A stretch of 64,000 bases of DNA from Branchiostoma floridae. Taxonomy: Eukaryota > Chordata > Leptocardii > Amphioxiformes > Branchiostomatidae. A program made the translations under genes and the position numbers. Shown here in pieces: positions 11,721 through 23,686 of this stretch. Every line of letters begins with the position of its first letter. The stretch's first letter is position 1. Under the pieces are notes generated by a model. The model was not told the DNA's origin. It saw nothing but the letters and a program-made list of their open reading frames with translations, and did no database searches. Location: NCBI RefSeq assembly GCF_000003815.2, contig NC_049997.1, positions 9,199,875 through 9,263,874 on the forward strand, in the 5' to 3' direction.

Positions 11721-12877
11721 TATAGAGAAAAGCGTACGTTTAGGAACATGCAAAACTGATAACAGTCAAGATCAACATTGTTTGCAATAATAATCTGTGC
11801 GGTACAAAGTTTGTTCTTTATTAGTTAGGTATTGTTTGATGATGTCAGCTAAACTATTTTTACAAGAACTTAATCAATGACTGCAGTAAGAAAACGTTTC
11901 CCTTAATTTGTAGTTGTACATAGTTATATACCTTTTGATGTTTTATGGTACTATTTGCATGGTGCATGTTTACGAGTATGTCCGTTTCCATACGTGATAC
12001 ACATACTTAATGGACGTACTAAGTTAGTAGTGTATGAGTGTAATAACTAAGGTTAGTCCATTTGGAGAGCATTGCATGGCATTTTGGAGGCATTTTATAT
12101 ACTTAAGATGATATTTTGGAGGAATTGTAGATAATCTAGTCTCGTTTATTTTTAGTCTAAACCGTGAAGACAATCTTTCTGTTGTAAATAATCATTACGA
12201 AAAGAAACTACAGAGAGTAAAAATTTATGTAATGTTTTAGGTAAGGATAGTTACCTTCTTTTGTAAATGTAATGTATACGGTTTGAACTATGTAACTGAC
12301 ATTGAGTCGTATATTTAAAATGCATTACATCGATAAAATGACTGGCATTAAATATGGAGTGTTTATTATCTCCCTTATGACTTGGTTTACTAGAGGTTAA
12401 TGTTTGAATATTACAAACTGTACTTAGTAGTAAAAAAACACCGTAATGAGTTTTCTTCTGCATGCAGTTCTGTGTTTTCAAAGTTGACCTGTCTGTCTCA
12501 CACCTTACAAATGCTTGATGAAATTAAAACGAACGCCAACGGAGAATGCAGAAAAGACACATTGTGTGGCCTTAGGGCGAAGGGCGAATCACCTTACGAT
12601 TAAAGCTATTATACACAACAAGTTGTTTTGTCGTGTGGATTTCAATCGTTTAGCTAATTCGAAAAAAGAACACGTAGATGTCAGCGAAGATTACCACTTC
12701 CGGTTATCTGAAAGATACTTGACAGCGCCAACTTTAGCATAAAATCATTTCTTACTCCAGACTGACTTGTTGGTTTGTTACAACATCGTCGTAACAGAAC
12801 GAATAACCTCCTGACAAAAATAACAACAGTTACTGTAGACATCAGTTTGTTACACCGGTAGTCCGTCTTCTGAAACA
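11721..12877 (+). other. 3' flank of the EGF/GAIN gene; no further exons seen
   Basis: AT-rich sequence with no recognisable membrane-helix or PLAT exons. ATTAAA at 12347-12352 is a possible polyadenylation signal about 630 bp after the stop. Short open frames here lack codon structure and homology by eye. Confidence 0.45.
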
Positions 12878-14825
12878 AGACCTAATGTCTCCAAGCAGAT
12901 GTTGGGGTGAAAGATCGTGATGTTTTCTGAGTGACGGCCGGGCTTCTCTGACAGTCCCTTACCCCATATAAGCAGAGGGTTGGTTGCGAAAAAGGCCAAA
13001 TTTGTTAAGGAAAAACGGAAGATGTCCACAGACATCCTTAACCTACTCATTACAGACAATATATGATGTACACATGAATGTAGGTGGCGCTTCGACGGGT
13101 GGACATGATGTTTCATGGGTCCTCTCGCAGCGGTTAAAATCCGATCCTTTAATGTTAGCTAGTGTCATAAGGTCATTCTAGATGTACTTATGCATATGTC
13201 TATAGCTAGTAGTGAACGTCTACACACGTCATTCACATTTTATGAGTCGGGACTACATACCCTAGGAGAGCCCAAGCTGCAGTACCGCTTCCAGCCGTTT
13301 CCTGAAAAGTGGCTTAGACGACCGTCAAATTGCCAAATTTCGGTGTTTTGGGGAATGGGGAAATTGTGGAAGACTCGCAAAGGGGTTTAAAATTTTAAGG
13401 CTTTTTGACTTTGTTTTTGAAAATGTGACCACCTGAAGGTAAGAATGGCAATATTTGAAACATCACACAAAGAAAGCATGCATATTATGTAAATAAATGT
13501 CACGTTTCCTTTACAATTCACCAACATTACGAGTCGAATGTACATGCCCTGTAAGCTGTCATGTCCTAAAAGACTATTACATCCATATTTAACTATCTAT
13601 ATATTTCAAGACGTTGAACGAAACGGTATTTCTGTTTGTTCATCAATTTATCCAATATTTTAAGAAGCGAGAAGAAGTCGAACCTGTACATACTGTAACA
13701 TATTACATGTACATTAGGCTTTGTATTCGCATGTAGTACCACATGTTCTTACTACACTAGCACTAGTACTTGTACAAAGATTACTTAGAACTGCCTAGAA
13801 CTTTATCATTCTGATCTTTACTAGCTTGCAAGAGCCGAAACGCCCAATAAAGGTCTTCTTCATTCATTATACAGCTCCAGAGTCTGATACAGCTCCGGGC
13901 CCCCAGTTTCAAGGCCCCGGGGCGCTTACTTACATCCACGTAAGTCCGCCGCATATATTTAACATTACAGCATTTCGATATTAGAAAAATTGGATTATTT
14001 ATAGTCCAAAGTGCAAATAGACAGAAATGCTGTTGCATATGTTTGACGTATGCTTGTTTCACAAAATCTGAGTGAAGTTCTAATGCTGTAAACCCTTCAG
14101 AACGGGGCAATTTCTAACTAGACAAACTCGAACACTTCTATTGGAAAATTGCAAGGATACATGTGATTGATGACCTTGTATGCCGTGTATTTGCTTATTA
14201 AATGTTTCAAATGCTGTCATTCTTACGTTTAAACGGTTGTATTTTCGAAAATAAAGGCAAACAAGCCTTAAGAATCCAACCCCTTTGCGAGCCTTTCACG
14301 ATTTCCCCATTCCTGAAAAGACGGAAATTTGGCAATTTGGCGGTCGTCTAAGTTACTTTTCAGGATGCGGCCGGGAGCGGTACTGCAGATTAGGCTATGA
14401 TAGGGTTTGTAGTACCTACTTTAAAACATTGAAAATGTACAAGAGATTAGGCGTAAGGTAAGTAAAAACTTTCCAAAATAGTTCCATATATCATTACATA
14501 CATTTACAATGGCCTATTAGGCAATAATTGACTTCAAAAGAATAGGATTTAGGCTGCGCGCGATCGATGAATCCATGTAACAACATGTCCACTCGTCGAA
14601 GCGCCACCTACATTTATAGATACATCATGTTTTGAACATAATGAGCAAGTTAATGATGTATGTTGGCATTGTCCGTTTGCTCTTGACAACTTTGGCTGTT
14701 AAATCAACCGTTCATCTTTTTATATGTGGTAAGGGACTGTCAGAAAAGCCCGGCCATCACTCACAAAACATGACAATCTTTCACCCCAACATCTGCTTTG
14801 AGCTGGTAGGGCTGTCTTCCTCCAA
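12878..14825. mobile_element. Foldback transposon with about 520-550-bp inverted arms
   Basis: The left arm (12878-13395) and right arm (14275-14825) are inverted copies. CAGATGTTGGGGTGAAAG near 12896 matches CTTTCACCCCAACATCTG near 14780. TGTAGGTGGCGCTTCGACG at 13079 is inverted at about 14595, and AAAGGGGTTTAAA at 13380 is inverted at about 14275. The 0.9-kb centre has no recognisable transposase. This is a non-autonomous foldback element, or an inverted pair of related elements, that would transcribe into a long hairpin RNA. Confidence 0.7.
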
Positions 14826-15120
14826 AAGGCAGTCTGACAGCGTAAAATTGCTTCCGCAACGGTTCTTTCAGTAGGTAGGTTTCCTTTATTCGGAGGACGA
14901 TGTAATAAAGTAGCAGAATGTCCTTTTTTTCTGTCTGAAAATCGATGCATTTGTGTTTGTAATCAAGTCAGTGAGGTCTAAGAATACTACCAGGTAATTT
15001 CGAGTATTCTCATGTTGTAGTAACTAAATATCACATTTGGGATGAAAATAGGCACCGAAAATCACTTTTATAGAAAATCCTATGCATGGGCTGAGATGAT
15101 ATTTCACTTGACGCTATCTA

Positions 15121-16404
15121 AACTCGGCACAAAAAGTTTGGAATACTAACTTTGGCTGATCATATTTCCGTTGTTTCTGCATCAATTTTGATGTGTTATA
15201 TATCAATAGAAAGCGTGTGTGATTTCCTTTCATATGGTATCAAACTCCTTATGGCTATAAATTCTTGGAACGAGCACCAGGGCTACTTACGTCAGTGGGT
15301 CACGAAAAAAAAGTGCCCAAATTTCAATTTTTGTGTTCAACTCTGTATCATCCTGCTTGTATGGGTGTGGGTGTCAATGATTCAATTTACCCTTTTTTTC
15401 ACGTAATCTTTGGTATACAGAGCATCCAAGTTCATCTTTAACATTTGAGAAGAGTATATGTGCCCTTTTGGCTGTTGATGACCGAATCGAGGTGTGGAGG
15501 CGGCAAGGAGAATGCCACGCTGACTGTCGCACGGATAGAGCGTAACAGCGCGTAGCGCTTGGTGGAGGCAGTGTCATGGTGTGGTGTATGTATGGCTGCC
15601 ACAGGTAAAACGAAGTTCACCCTCATCCCAGACAAGACAACCTCAATGCTGTGAGATACAGGGACACCATTCTCCATGCAGTCGCAATGTCATACCTCGT
15701 CAGCGTGTGTGGGGGACCAAATGCAATTCTGCATGTGTTAGACTACAACGCCCGTCACACAGAGCAAGGATCAATGCAGACTGTGTGCGTGGACGGGCGG
15801 TGTAATCTTACAGAATGTCATTCGACCCCATATTGAAGGGGTAAGACATTGCGACTGAATAGTGAATGGAGAATGGTGTCCCTGTATCTCACAGTATTGA
15901 GGTTGTCTTGTCTGGGATGATAGCCAACCTTGTTTTTCCTGTGGCAGCCATACATACACCACAACAAGCGCTACGCGCTGTTACGCTCTATCCGTGCGAC
16001 AGTCGGCGTGGCATTCTCCTTGCCGCATCCACACTTCGAATCGGTCATCCAACACCCAAAATACACATATACTCTCCTCAAATGTTGAAGATAAACTTGG
16101 ATGTTCTGTATACCAAAGATTACGTGAAAAAAGGATAGATTGAATCCTTGACACCCACACCCATACAAGCAGGATGATACAGAGTTGAACACAAAAATTG
16201 AAATTTGGGCACATTTTTTTCGTGACCCACTGACGTAAGTAACCCTGGTGCTCTTTTCACGAATTTAAAATCATGAGGAGTTTGATACCATATAAAAGGA
16301 AATCACACACGCTTTCTATTGATATATAACAAATTAAAATTGATGCAAAAACAACGGAAATATGATCAGCCAAAGTTCATATTCCAAACTTTTTGTGCCG
16401 AGTT
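15121..16404. mobile_element. Tc1/mariner-like foldback element with inverted transposase fragments
   Basis: Ends are AACTCGGCACAAAAAG and its inverse, flanked by TA on each side (15119-15120 and 16405-16406), the Tc1/mariner target signature. The left half carries broken Tc1-type transposase sequence: GGSVMVW-type at about 15565, then an RPSHRARINADC-like stretch near 15755, echoing the DNARPHRA-like region of Tc1 transposases. Much of it (15460-15690) recurs inverted at 15866-16075. Stops and frame breaks make it non-coding. It looks like two head-to-head copies collapsed into one palindrome. Confidence 0.8.
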
Positions 16405-17594
16405 TATATACTGATGATCAACACGTACCTTCAAAATCTAACGTCATTATGACATTCAACAATCGACCTTGATTATTCAGCCAATCTCAACGGTTCAAAA
16501 GCGCCGACTAGCAGTTCTAAACATTATTGCAGCAATCATTGTAACTGCAATGACCATGACGCTGATCGTAATGTTTAATTATCATCACACAAAAGCTATC
16601 CTTGATTTCGACCGCCTGCTTAACTATTTCCATTGACGATTGCATCTTTTTACACGGAAAATGTTGATAAAAAAACTCGACTGTATAGCCCTACTGCACC
16701 GTACTGAAATAATTCCTGCAATAATATTTTGAACCGTTAGTCGGCGCTTTTGATCCACTGCGGCCAATTGTATGTGGGAATATACATCATAGGCTTTGGG
16801 AATTTGAATAAAATGGTGTTTCCTACCAGAGGCTCTTTTTTCTTAAGGGAAAGTAAAGTTCTATACGAAGTATGGGGTATTGACTTAACAATCTTGTTTC
16901 ATTTGTTGTCCTAAATGGATGATTCTTGTACCCTGCAGTTATAAGAAATATGGAATCAAATAAACACCTCACCATAATGCTACATCATCATCATAAGACT
17001 AGGAGCACAAAACAACAACAACAAAGATTTTCTAAGACGTTTTATTGCAGAGAAAGATGTACAGATCTTCCGACCACCTTCCCGAATAACTTAAATAGAC
17101 ATTTTCATAAGGTTAAAGAATACATACATCTATTGCATGGGTGTAAAAAGTTTCACTTCAATATCGTACAGCACTGTCTATAATGACAAGTTGACATGGT
17201 TTTTGCATCCTAGTACCTTGATGTTTCTGTGTTATTTACTAAATTGTAGACAAGAAAGATTAACCTGAAGTTACATGCATATCTTTAGAAAGAACGGATA
17301 TACAAACTACATTTCCCGTGTACAAAAAGACAAGTTTTGATATTGTTACATCGATAATCAGATGAGGAACTAGACGGTAAAATCTTTTATAGACAAGAAT
17401 TGATATATAAAGACTCAGTAGCAGCAGTAGCAAACCATAACTCCCTCTACAGTAAGGTCATACTTCAGAACATTGCACCACGATAACATCACTCAGTTAA
17501 TAGAGTTTTCTAGTAGCAGATTCATTCCTATAGAAAATAAATCTTTCTATGAGCCTCACCGAACATATTGCAAAACGAAAAAAGTAGAATTTGT
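16405..17594. other. Intergenic / 3'-UTR region
   Basis: Contains a MITE at 16492-16756. From about 17040 to 17594 it is the probable 3' UTR of the minus-strand secreted-protein gene; a minus-strand AATAAA (plus-strand TTTATT at 17041) could be its polyadenylation signal. No open frame with gene-like features was seen. Confidence 0.45.
16492..16756. repeat. MITE with about 50-bp inverted ends
   Basis: GGTTCAAAAGCGCCGACTA at 16492 matches the inverse of TAGTCGGCGCTTTTGATCC ending at 16756. The similarity continues inward through ATTATTGCAG. Non-coding. Confidence 0.75.
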
Positions 17595-20412
17595 CTAAAC
17601 AAGGTCGAACATGGCCTTGCGAGCTTCGTCATCGCCGTGAGGCTCGAAGAAGAGCGCCCTGTTGGCCTGTTCCTCCTCCTGAGGCTTCACATCATCATCG
17701 CCGCCATCTTGGGTCTCCTCGATGTTGCGGACTTCCTCCATGGGCAGGTCAGGCATGGGGGTGGGCTGGGGGGACAATATCAGAACCAATCAGATGGGAC
17801 AGTGGGCAGGAAAATAATGTAATGTTTTGGTTTGGCTGTTCAGAACGCACAGCCGGGGCTGCCCAACTAGCCTATGGCTATTACAAAGGGCTAGCCCTGC
17901 TGACAAAAATGGAGACAATGCATATGAAATTGGACAGGATACTCATCAATAACAATATTCTAAGTTCATAAGAAGTTAGAAATAAGAATTTATTCAGCTT
18001 TATCACATTTGTGGAAGGATTGACATAACAGGTGACTTTTACCGGGAGGAGGTCAGTAACCCCAGCCTGCAAGAGATTGTGTGAACACATGCTAGAGATA
18101 TTGAAGGGATTATACAATAAAGACCAGAACTTAACATTTCAGAGCAAGGGACATCCCAAATGTTTTACCAACACAGATCCAAAACAATCCAAACAAATAT
18201 ACTTTCATTCTAGATAAAGTTGAACTTTAACTCCTAATCCAAAAATTGAATTTTTCTACTGTTCAACTTAAGTCTTTGTCAAGAAATAAATGATACCCTT
18301 TTAAAGTTTAACTTTATCCAGCATGACTTTTACCAACACAGATGAACTTACAAGTTAGCAAATCTGTTTAAGAAGCATAAAGATCTGAGTAAGGAGTAAA
18401 TCACAAGGGTTGCAGTTTTACCGATGGGATGGCGTCTGGACCGAACAAGGCGGGGTCCAGCTCATCCTCCTCAGCTGTGGTGTCTCCCTCCATCTCAGGA
18501 ACTGTCTCGTCAGAAACAGCCTCGTTCTCAGGTTCAGCCTCATTCTCATCTTCCGCTGGGAGCTCAGGCATCGGAGTTGGCTATGAACAGAGTCATGGGA
18601 ATCATGGGAACATGCATGACTGTGGCACTTGATACACCCGATCCCTTGATTTCAGAAGTTAAGAAATGTTTATTTTACCAGTCCCCTGAGTGAGTGGTCT
18701 TCCTGGGCAATTTTGTAGTCAGGAGCATGCCATGACTGTCCAAGCTCATGATTAAATGTAACATAAATACAGTTAAAGATTGAATACTTCATTCCAAAAA
18801 ATGAATGCTATTCGAAAAATGAATGACTAGCATTCATTTTTACTCTAATGTTTTGAAAACAATAACTTATCAAGAGGCTTAATCTATATGAACATAACGC
18901 TGATTTCTTTCTTCCCACAATGTTTGACATTAACCTACCGATGGCACTGCATCCGGTTTGAACAGATCAGCCATGCTGTTGTCGTTCTCATACACCTTAA
19001 CAATGCTGTAGCTAACAGGTTTCATCTATATAAAGTTAACATGAAGCCGATTTTCTTCCTACAATGTTTGATCAAGTCCTACCGATGGTACTGCGTCAGG
19101 TCCGAACAGATCAGCGAGGCTGTTGTCGTTCTCATACACCTTCACCACGCTGTAGCTGTGGCCGCGGGCCTGCTGATTGTGGTATTCATCCCAAAACATG
19201 ACTACCATCCATTCTAACTATAGTTCAGTTCTGATCTATATGAACATGTTTGACAAACCCTACCGATGGCACTGCGTCCGGTCCGAACAGATCAGCCAGG
19301 CTGTTGTCGTTCTCATACACCTTCACAACGCTGTAGCTGTGGCCGCGGGCCTGCTGCTTGTCGACCGTGTTGATGTAACTCACACTGCCGTCCTTCCCGG
19401 TGTGCTTCGACTCCTTCTTGTGTGTGACGATGGTGTCACCACCCACCTGCAGGGGTGCGGGCACAAGGGTGATATGTAAGAACTTCATATCATCTTTCTT
19501 ATAATCTATACAAACAGAATACAACACGTATTTCGTATCACCCGAGGTACCATCCCTCCTGTGGGTCAGATAGCCCGACGTCAACATCAATTCAAGAAAA
19601 ATTTAAACAAAAGAACTCATTTAGCAATGGTGGGTGTGGAGTGCATTCTATTTGATCAATAAAAGCCTGTGTGATACAACTTAGAAGCCTGTGTGATACA
19701 GTAACTCAGAATCAGCAGACTCCAACTGTGATGGAAACAATTTGCTATCTACTACAGTAACTGAAATAGTAAAAATGGCATTAATTGTAGCAGGGCTTTA
19801 TCCAATTTTTTTCTGCCCCTCTCATTGTTTGGGAGGACATGTAGCTCATTTTCCTTGTACAATCTGTCAACTTTAGCTTATGCAAACACCTTTTGATCAA
19901 GTTCAGATTTTTGGGACAGGTGGGGTGAAATTTTTCTCCATCCCAGCAAGCAAATATGCATCCCAGGACAGAAGGACAGGTCCTGGAGACAGCCATGGTT
20001 TGCACCTCCATACCTTCTTGGACTCAGTAGATTCCTTGCTGAAGTCAGGATCGTCTGTGTCCAGGTTGATGTCGATCTCTCCCATCATATCCCCCATATC
20101 AGGCAGTCCTCCCATCATCTCCCCAAAACCTGGCATGTCGTCCATCATGTCTCCCATGTCGGGCATGTCATCCAAGTCCTTCATCATATCTATAGGGAAA
20201 GTCATATGTTATAAGGTGGTCTTGCATGTGGTTAGGGTTCTTGACTTAGAACCTTAAGTTAAAGGGTTATGAGACACAGATGCCATCAACATCAGATTTC
20301 TAGCTAGAAAGGCAACCATTTTGCAAAAATGCAGAATGTTTTCCCTCTAGCCTTGTGTCAAGCTACTCGCATGCAAATTACTATAGCATTAGGCTCACCA
20401 CAAAGTTGTGTG

Positions 20413-20447
<35 letters not shown>

Positions 20448-22733
20448 ATGAATGGGGGTATCTGAGGCCACACCGATTTAATTTCTTGGTTCACGGATTT
20501 TTTCATAAAAAATATGGAGCGAAGGGGCGAAATAAAAATAAAAATAAAAGTTGTAAAATGGTTGGGGTAAAAGTAACGGCTAATCCAAAACATAAAGAAA
20601 AAAAGTTTTCAGCTTGAAAAAAGTACAAAAACACTATTATTGTACAGTAACAGCACCTGTACCCACACTTTAAGGAGCTTATGATATAAAGGCCAATTTG
20701 CTACACCAGGAAGTTAGTGAGTGGTTTCATTAATGGTGAAAATTTGCTGAGTGGTAATTTTTATTTTTATTTTATTTTCCAAAAAATAGGAGCGAGCGAA
20801 TCCATGAACCAAGAAATTAAATTGGTGTGGCCTGAGGAGGAAAATAATGCACCAGCAAGAACAATACAGAATTTTCAGATGGGTGTATATTTGGTGTAAA
20901 TGTTTATGTTCATTGAATGATACTATTCCTATTAATTTTATAGATACTTACACCCTTTTAAGGTCTGAGTTTCTTAGGCTACTAGAATGAACCTTCAACT
21001 ACAATTTTACAGAAATGTGGCCCATTTCATACTAATTTTTCTCTTGATATTAAGTCAGTATCTAGCACTGTTGAATACAGAGAATGATCTAGATCAGATG
21101 TTGAACCAGTTTGATTTCTTTCAGCTGACCAACGGGCCACATTCCCACGCTACCTGTATTGTACCTGTGCATCGGTGCGTGAAACATTGACATTTTCTGG
21201 CCATCTTACATAACATACCAATTCAAAATTTGCAACTGAACTGAGTTCTGGTTCCTGAGACTAGATACAGATCTTCCAACCTTCCTACGTTTAATACATG
21301 TAGACATTTTCATGACCATGGTAAAGAATACATACATCTATTGCAGGTGTGTAAAAAGTTTCACTTTGATACCGCACAGTACTGTTTATTATGACATGCT
21401 GAAATGATTTTTGCAATGTAGTACCCTAGTATCTTTGTGTGACATACTAAGATAATAAAAATCTACCTGAAGTTAGAGGCAAATATCTATGAAGAGTGAA
21501 CTTTATTTTATTTGTCACAAATGTCACACGAATGTTGCAATAGTCATGTCAGCTTCAGAAATTCAAGCCAAGGAACAATAAAATATGTTTCATATAATTA
21601 TAAATCACTTACTGGACATCATGGGACCGAATCCCTTCATCATGTCAGACATCCCTTTCATCATGCCCATGGCTCCCTTAGCAAACATGTCATCTGTAGG
21701 GAAACAACATGTCAACATCAACATTCAAGTCTTAAAACAACAAGGAGAGGAACATTATGTTACAAATTTAACTTCAGACTTTATATCCGTGCACAAAATA
21801 AAGCGCTTACCAACAAGCTTATGATCTTATCGAAAGCTTGTTGGTAAGTGCTTTATTTTGTGCACGGATATAAAGTCTTAAAATTAAAATATAATGACGT
21901 CACAGATGGACTTACATTCAAGGAGAGGAACTATGTAACTTAAACTCAGTCTTGCTTTATTATCAGTGTGCTAGCCTATCGTTTGACCAAATTTTGCTGC
22001 ATAAAATGAAAACATTTCAAGACCATTCTGTCCACCTTGATGGACAAAAATCTGTGAGCAAAGATTTTTATTGAATGTCAAAATTAAGAACGGATTGTTT
22101 GGAATAACCAAGAAGATTCTGTCCTTGGCAGAACTATAGAGGCTTCGCATTAAAGTGTTTGTTTGTTTGTTTGCAAAGAGGGTGACAACAAATAAGCTAG
22201 TCTAAGAACAATTTCAATAGCGACAGTGGGTTGGGATAACCATGCTGTTGTTTGTTTGTTTGTTTGTTTGTTTGTGATTGTTAGTTTGTGTGTATACAAA
22301 AGTTACACAGAAGAAGCTGGAACATTCCAGAGCCCGCATAATTTTCAATAAAACCTTGCCTCAGGTAAAATATGACGTGTACATTTGCCTATATGTTGCA
22401 ATATAAATACATGATGTAATTTGTTGCTTTATATTTTGTCGCCTGCTGGCACTTACCCAACTCGGTTCCTTCCTTCTTGTCCTTTTTCTCAGGTGCAGGT
22501 TTGACGTCTTCAAGATCCACCTCCTTAATTTCTTCAGGCGGAGCAACTTCTTCTTCTTCTTGGAGCTCACTCGGTTCGGGGAAGAAGGTTCCGACACGGT
22601 CGAAGATGTTAGCGATGGCGTTCGCCATCCCTCCGATCGCCTTGGCCGATTCTTTGCCAGCGACATCGCTCACAGGCATCGCCTGGACTCCTAGGAGCCC
22701 GAGGCACGCCAAGAGAAGGGCTAGAGCCTTCAT
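17595..22733 (-). CDS. Unrecognised secreted acidic Met/Asp-rich protein, 8 exons, 407 aa
   Basis: Exons in transcript order: 22733-22457, 21693-21613, 20189-20014, 19446-19264, 19172-19083, 19025-18939, 18580-18422 and 17765-17595. The total of 1224 bp stays in frame throughout. The first exon starts with a signal peptide (MKALALLLACLGLLGVQA) and then a Glu/Pro-rich acidic region. Exons 2-3 are Met/Asp/Gly-rich (GAMGMMKGMSDMMKG, DMPDMGDMMDDMPGFGEMM). Exon 4 holds a Thr/Lys-rich part and the segment SYSVVKVYENDNSLADLF. Exons 5 and 6 repeat this segment, each ending (G/K)PDAVPS at a conserved donor; exon 7 ends with FGPDAIPS. Exons 7-8 share (P)TPMP(E/D)LP and are acidic. No family is recognised, and there are no transmembrane helices beyond the signal. 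An upstream in-frame Met at 22763 is possible, but the chosen start gives a standard signal peptide. Confidence 0.7.
20410..20450. repeat. (TA)n(TG)n microsatellite
   Basis: Alternating TA followed by TG dinucleotides in an intron of the secreted-protein gene, directly beside a foldback element. Confidence 0.85.
20466..20833. repeat. Foldback MITE
   Basis: GGCCACACCGATTTAATTTC at the left is the near-perfect inverse of GAAATTAAATTGGTGTGGCC at the right. The inverted similarity continues through the TTGGTTCACGGATT-type sequence. The interior is A-rich and non-coding. Confidence 0.75.
21260..21505. repeat. Intronic copy of sequence found in the same gene's 3' flank
   Basis: This stretch resembles 17060-17310 in the same orientation. 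Shared blocks include AGACATTTTCAT, AAAGAATACATACATCTATT and GTGTAAAAAGTTTCACTT, followed by the order GTACC, then TACCTGAAGTTA or the very similar TAACCTGAAGTTA. One copy lies in the intron between exons 2 and 3, the other about 0.3-0.5 kb past the stop codon. Confidence 0.7.
21771..21880. repeat. Near-perfect hairpin (about 50-bp arms)
   Basis: ACTTTATATCCGTGCACAAA, then ATAAAGCGCTTACCAACAAG, is inverted immediately downstream with a loop of about 13 bp. Intronic MITE or cruciform-forming sequence. Confidence 0.8.
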
Positions 22734-22812
22734 TTTGGGTGGAATTTTCACAGTTTTGTCCAACCTTTCCGTCCTACGTAGTTGATTTGTCTGGTCGGTG
22801 TGTTTGTTCTGG

Positions 22813-22820
22813 TGACGTCA
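22813..22820. promoter_or_regulatory. CRE-like site upstream of the secreted-protein gene
   Basis: A perfect palindromic TGACGTCA lies 80 bp upstream of the chosen ATG (minus-strand gene). This is the consensus bound by CREB/ATF-type bZIP factors. Use in vivo is inferred from sequence and position only. Confidence 0.45.
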
Positions 22821-23586
22821 CGGCAGGTGTTTAGGAAGGCCCCTCTATAGATGGCTTCTGTAAACTGCGCCTGAAAGATCTGACGTAGGTGGCCTCTGTC
22901 GACTGTGCCTTCATTTAGATAGGAAATCAACTATCTAAAATAGTGGAGTAGATAGAATTCCTGAACCAAAATCGTGCAAAGAAGAATTAACTGTTTAAAT
23001 TTTGGTCCCTTTTTTCCACAGCTCTTTTCATTTTCTACCCTGGGCACCCCCCTAATTAGACCTAAATAGACTGTGACGGTGAGACCGGTTTGTTGGGTAC
23101 GTCACTTAATGATGGTGACCAGGCCACAAAAGTGTGCATAAATCATATTACGTAACGTGGCTTCTAAGAAGGCGTAAAAACAATGATGTTACTTCTTATC
23201 CAATAGGTGTTATCTATCAACTGTATAGAGACTGGAATTGCTAAAGATAGGTAATACTAATAGGCGAACTATAGGCATCTACATCATACACTCTAGAGGT
23301 TGAAGAGAATATCTACAAAATCATATTTGTCATGAATAATTAAACTTCATCATGGGACAGGGCTTGAGGCTATGCCACGAAGTAATTCTTTTTCCGGATC
23401 AGTAGTTCCTGACAAAATATCATTTTCTTCCCTTTTTTTTTTTTGCTTTGCTTTTCTTTGTATTTTTTTTTGAAGACCAAGAAGTTTTTTAAATATCATT
23501 ATTAGTTAACCTTCCAAAACAGCAACATATGTATAACACAACTGTTACGTCAATCGAACAAAGTCTTCTTCGTTTCACAACCTTGT

Positions 23587-23686
23587 NNNNNNNNNNNNNN
23601 NNNNNNNNNNNNNNNNNNNNNNNNNNNNNNNNNNNNNNNNNNNNNNNNNNNNNNNNNNNNNNNNNNNNNNNNNNNNNNNNNNNNNN
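23587..23686. other. Assembly gap (100 N)
   Basis: Exactly 100 undefined bases, the usual placeholder for a gap of unknown size. Confidence 0.95.

Noticed and set aside
13781-14110. 109-residue frame in the core of the 12878-14825 foldback as its transposase
   Set aside because: No transposase motif or DDE-like pattern could be seen.
15581-15836. Transposase gene at 15581-15836
   Set aside because: Only short Tc1-like fragments in different frames with stops between them; treated as a dead element.
15374-16214. Mirrored open frames at both ends of the Tc1-like element as a divergent gene pair
   Set aside because: They are the two inverted arms of the same foldback element.
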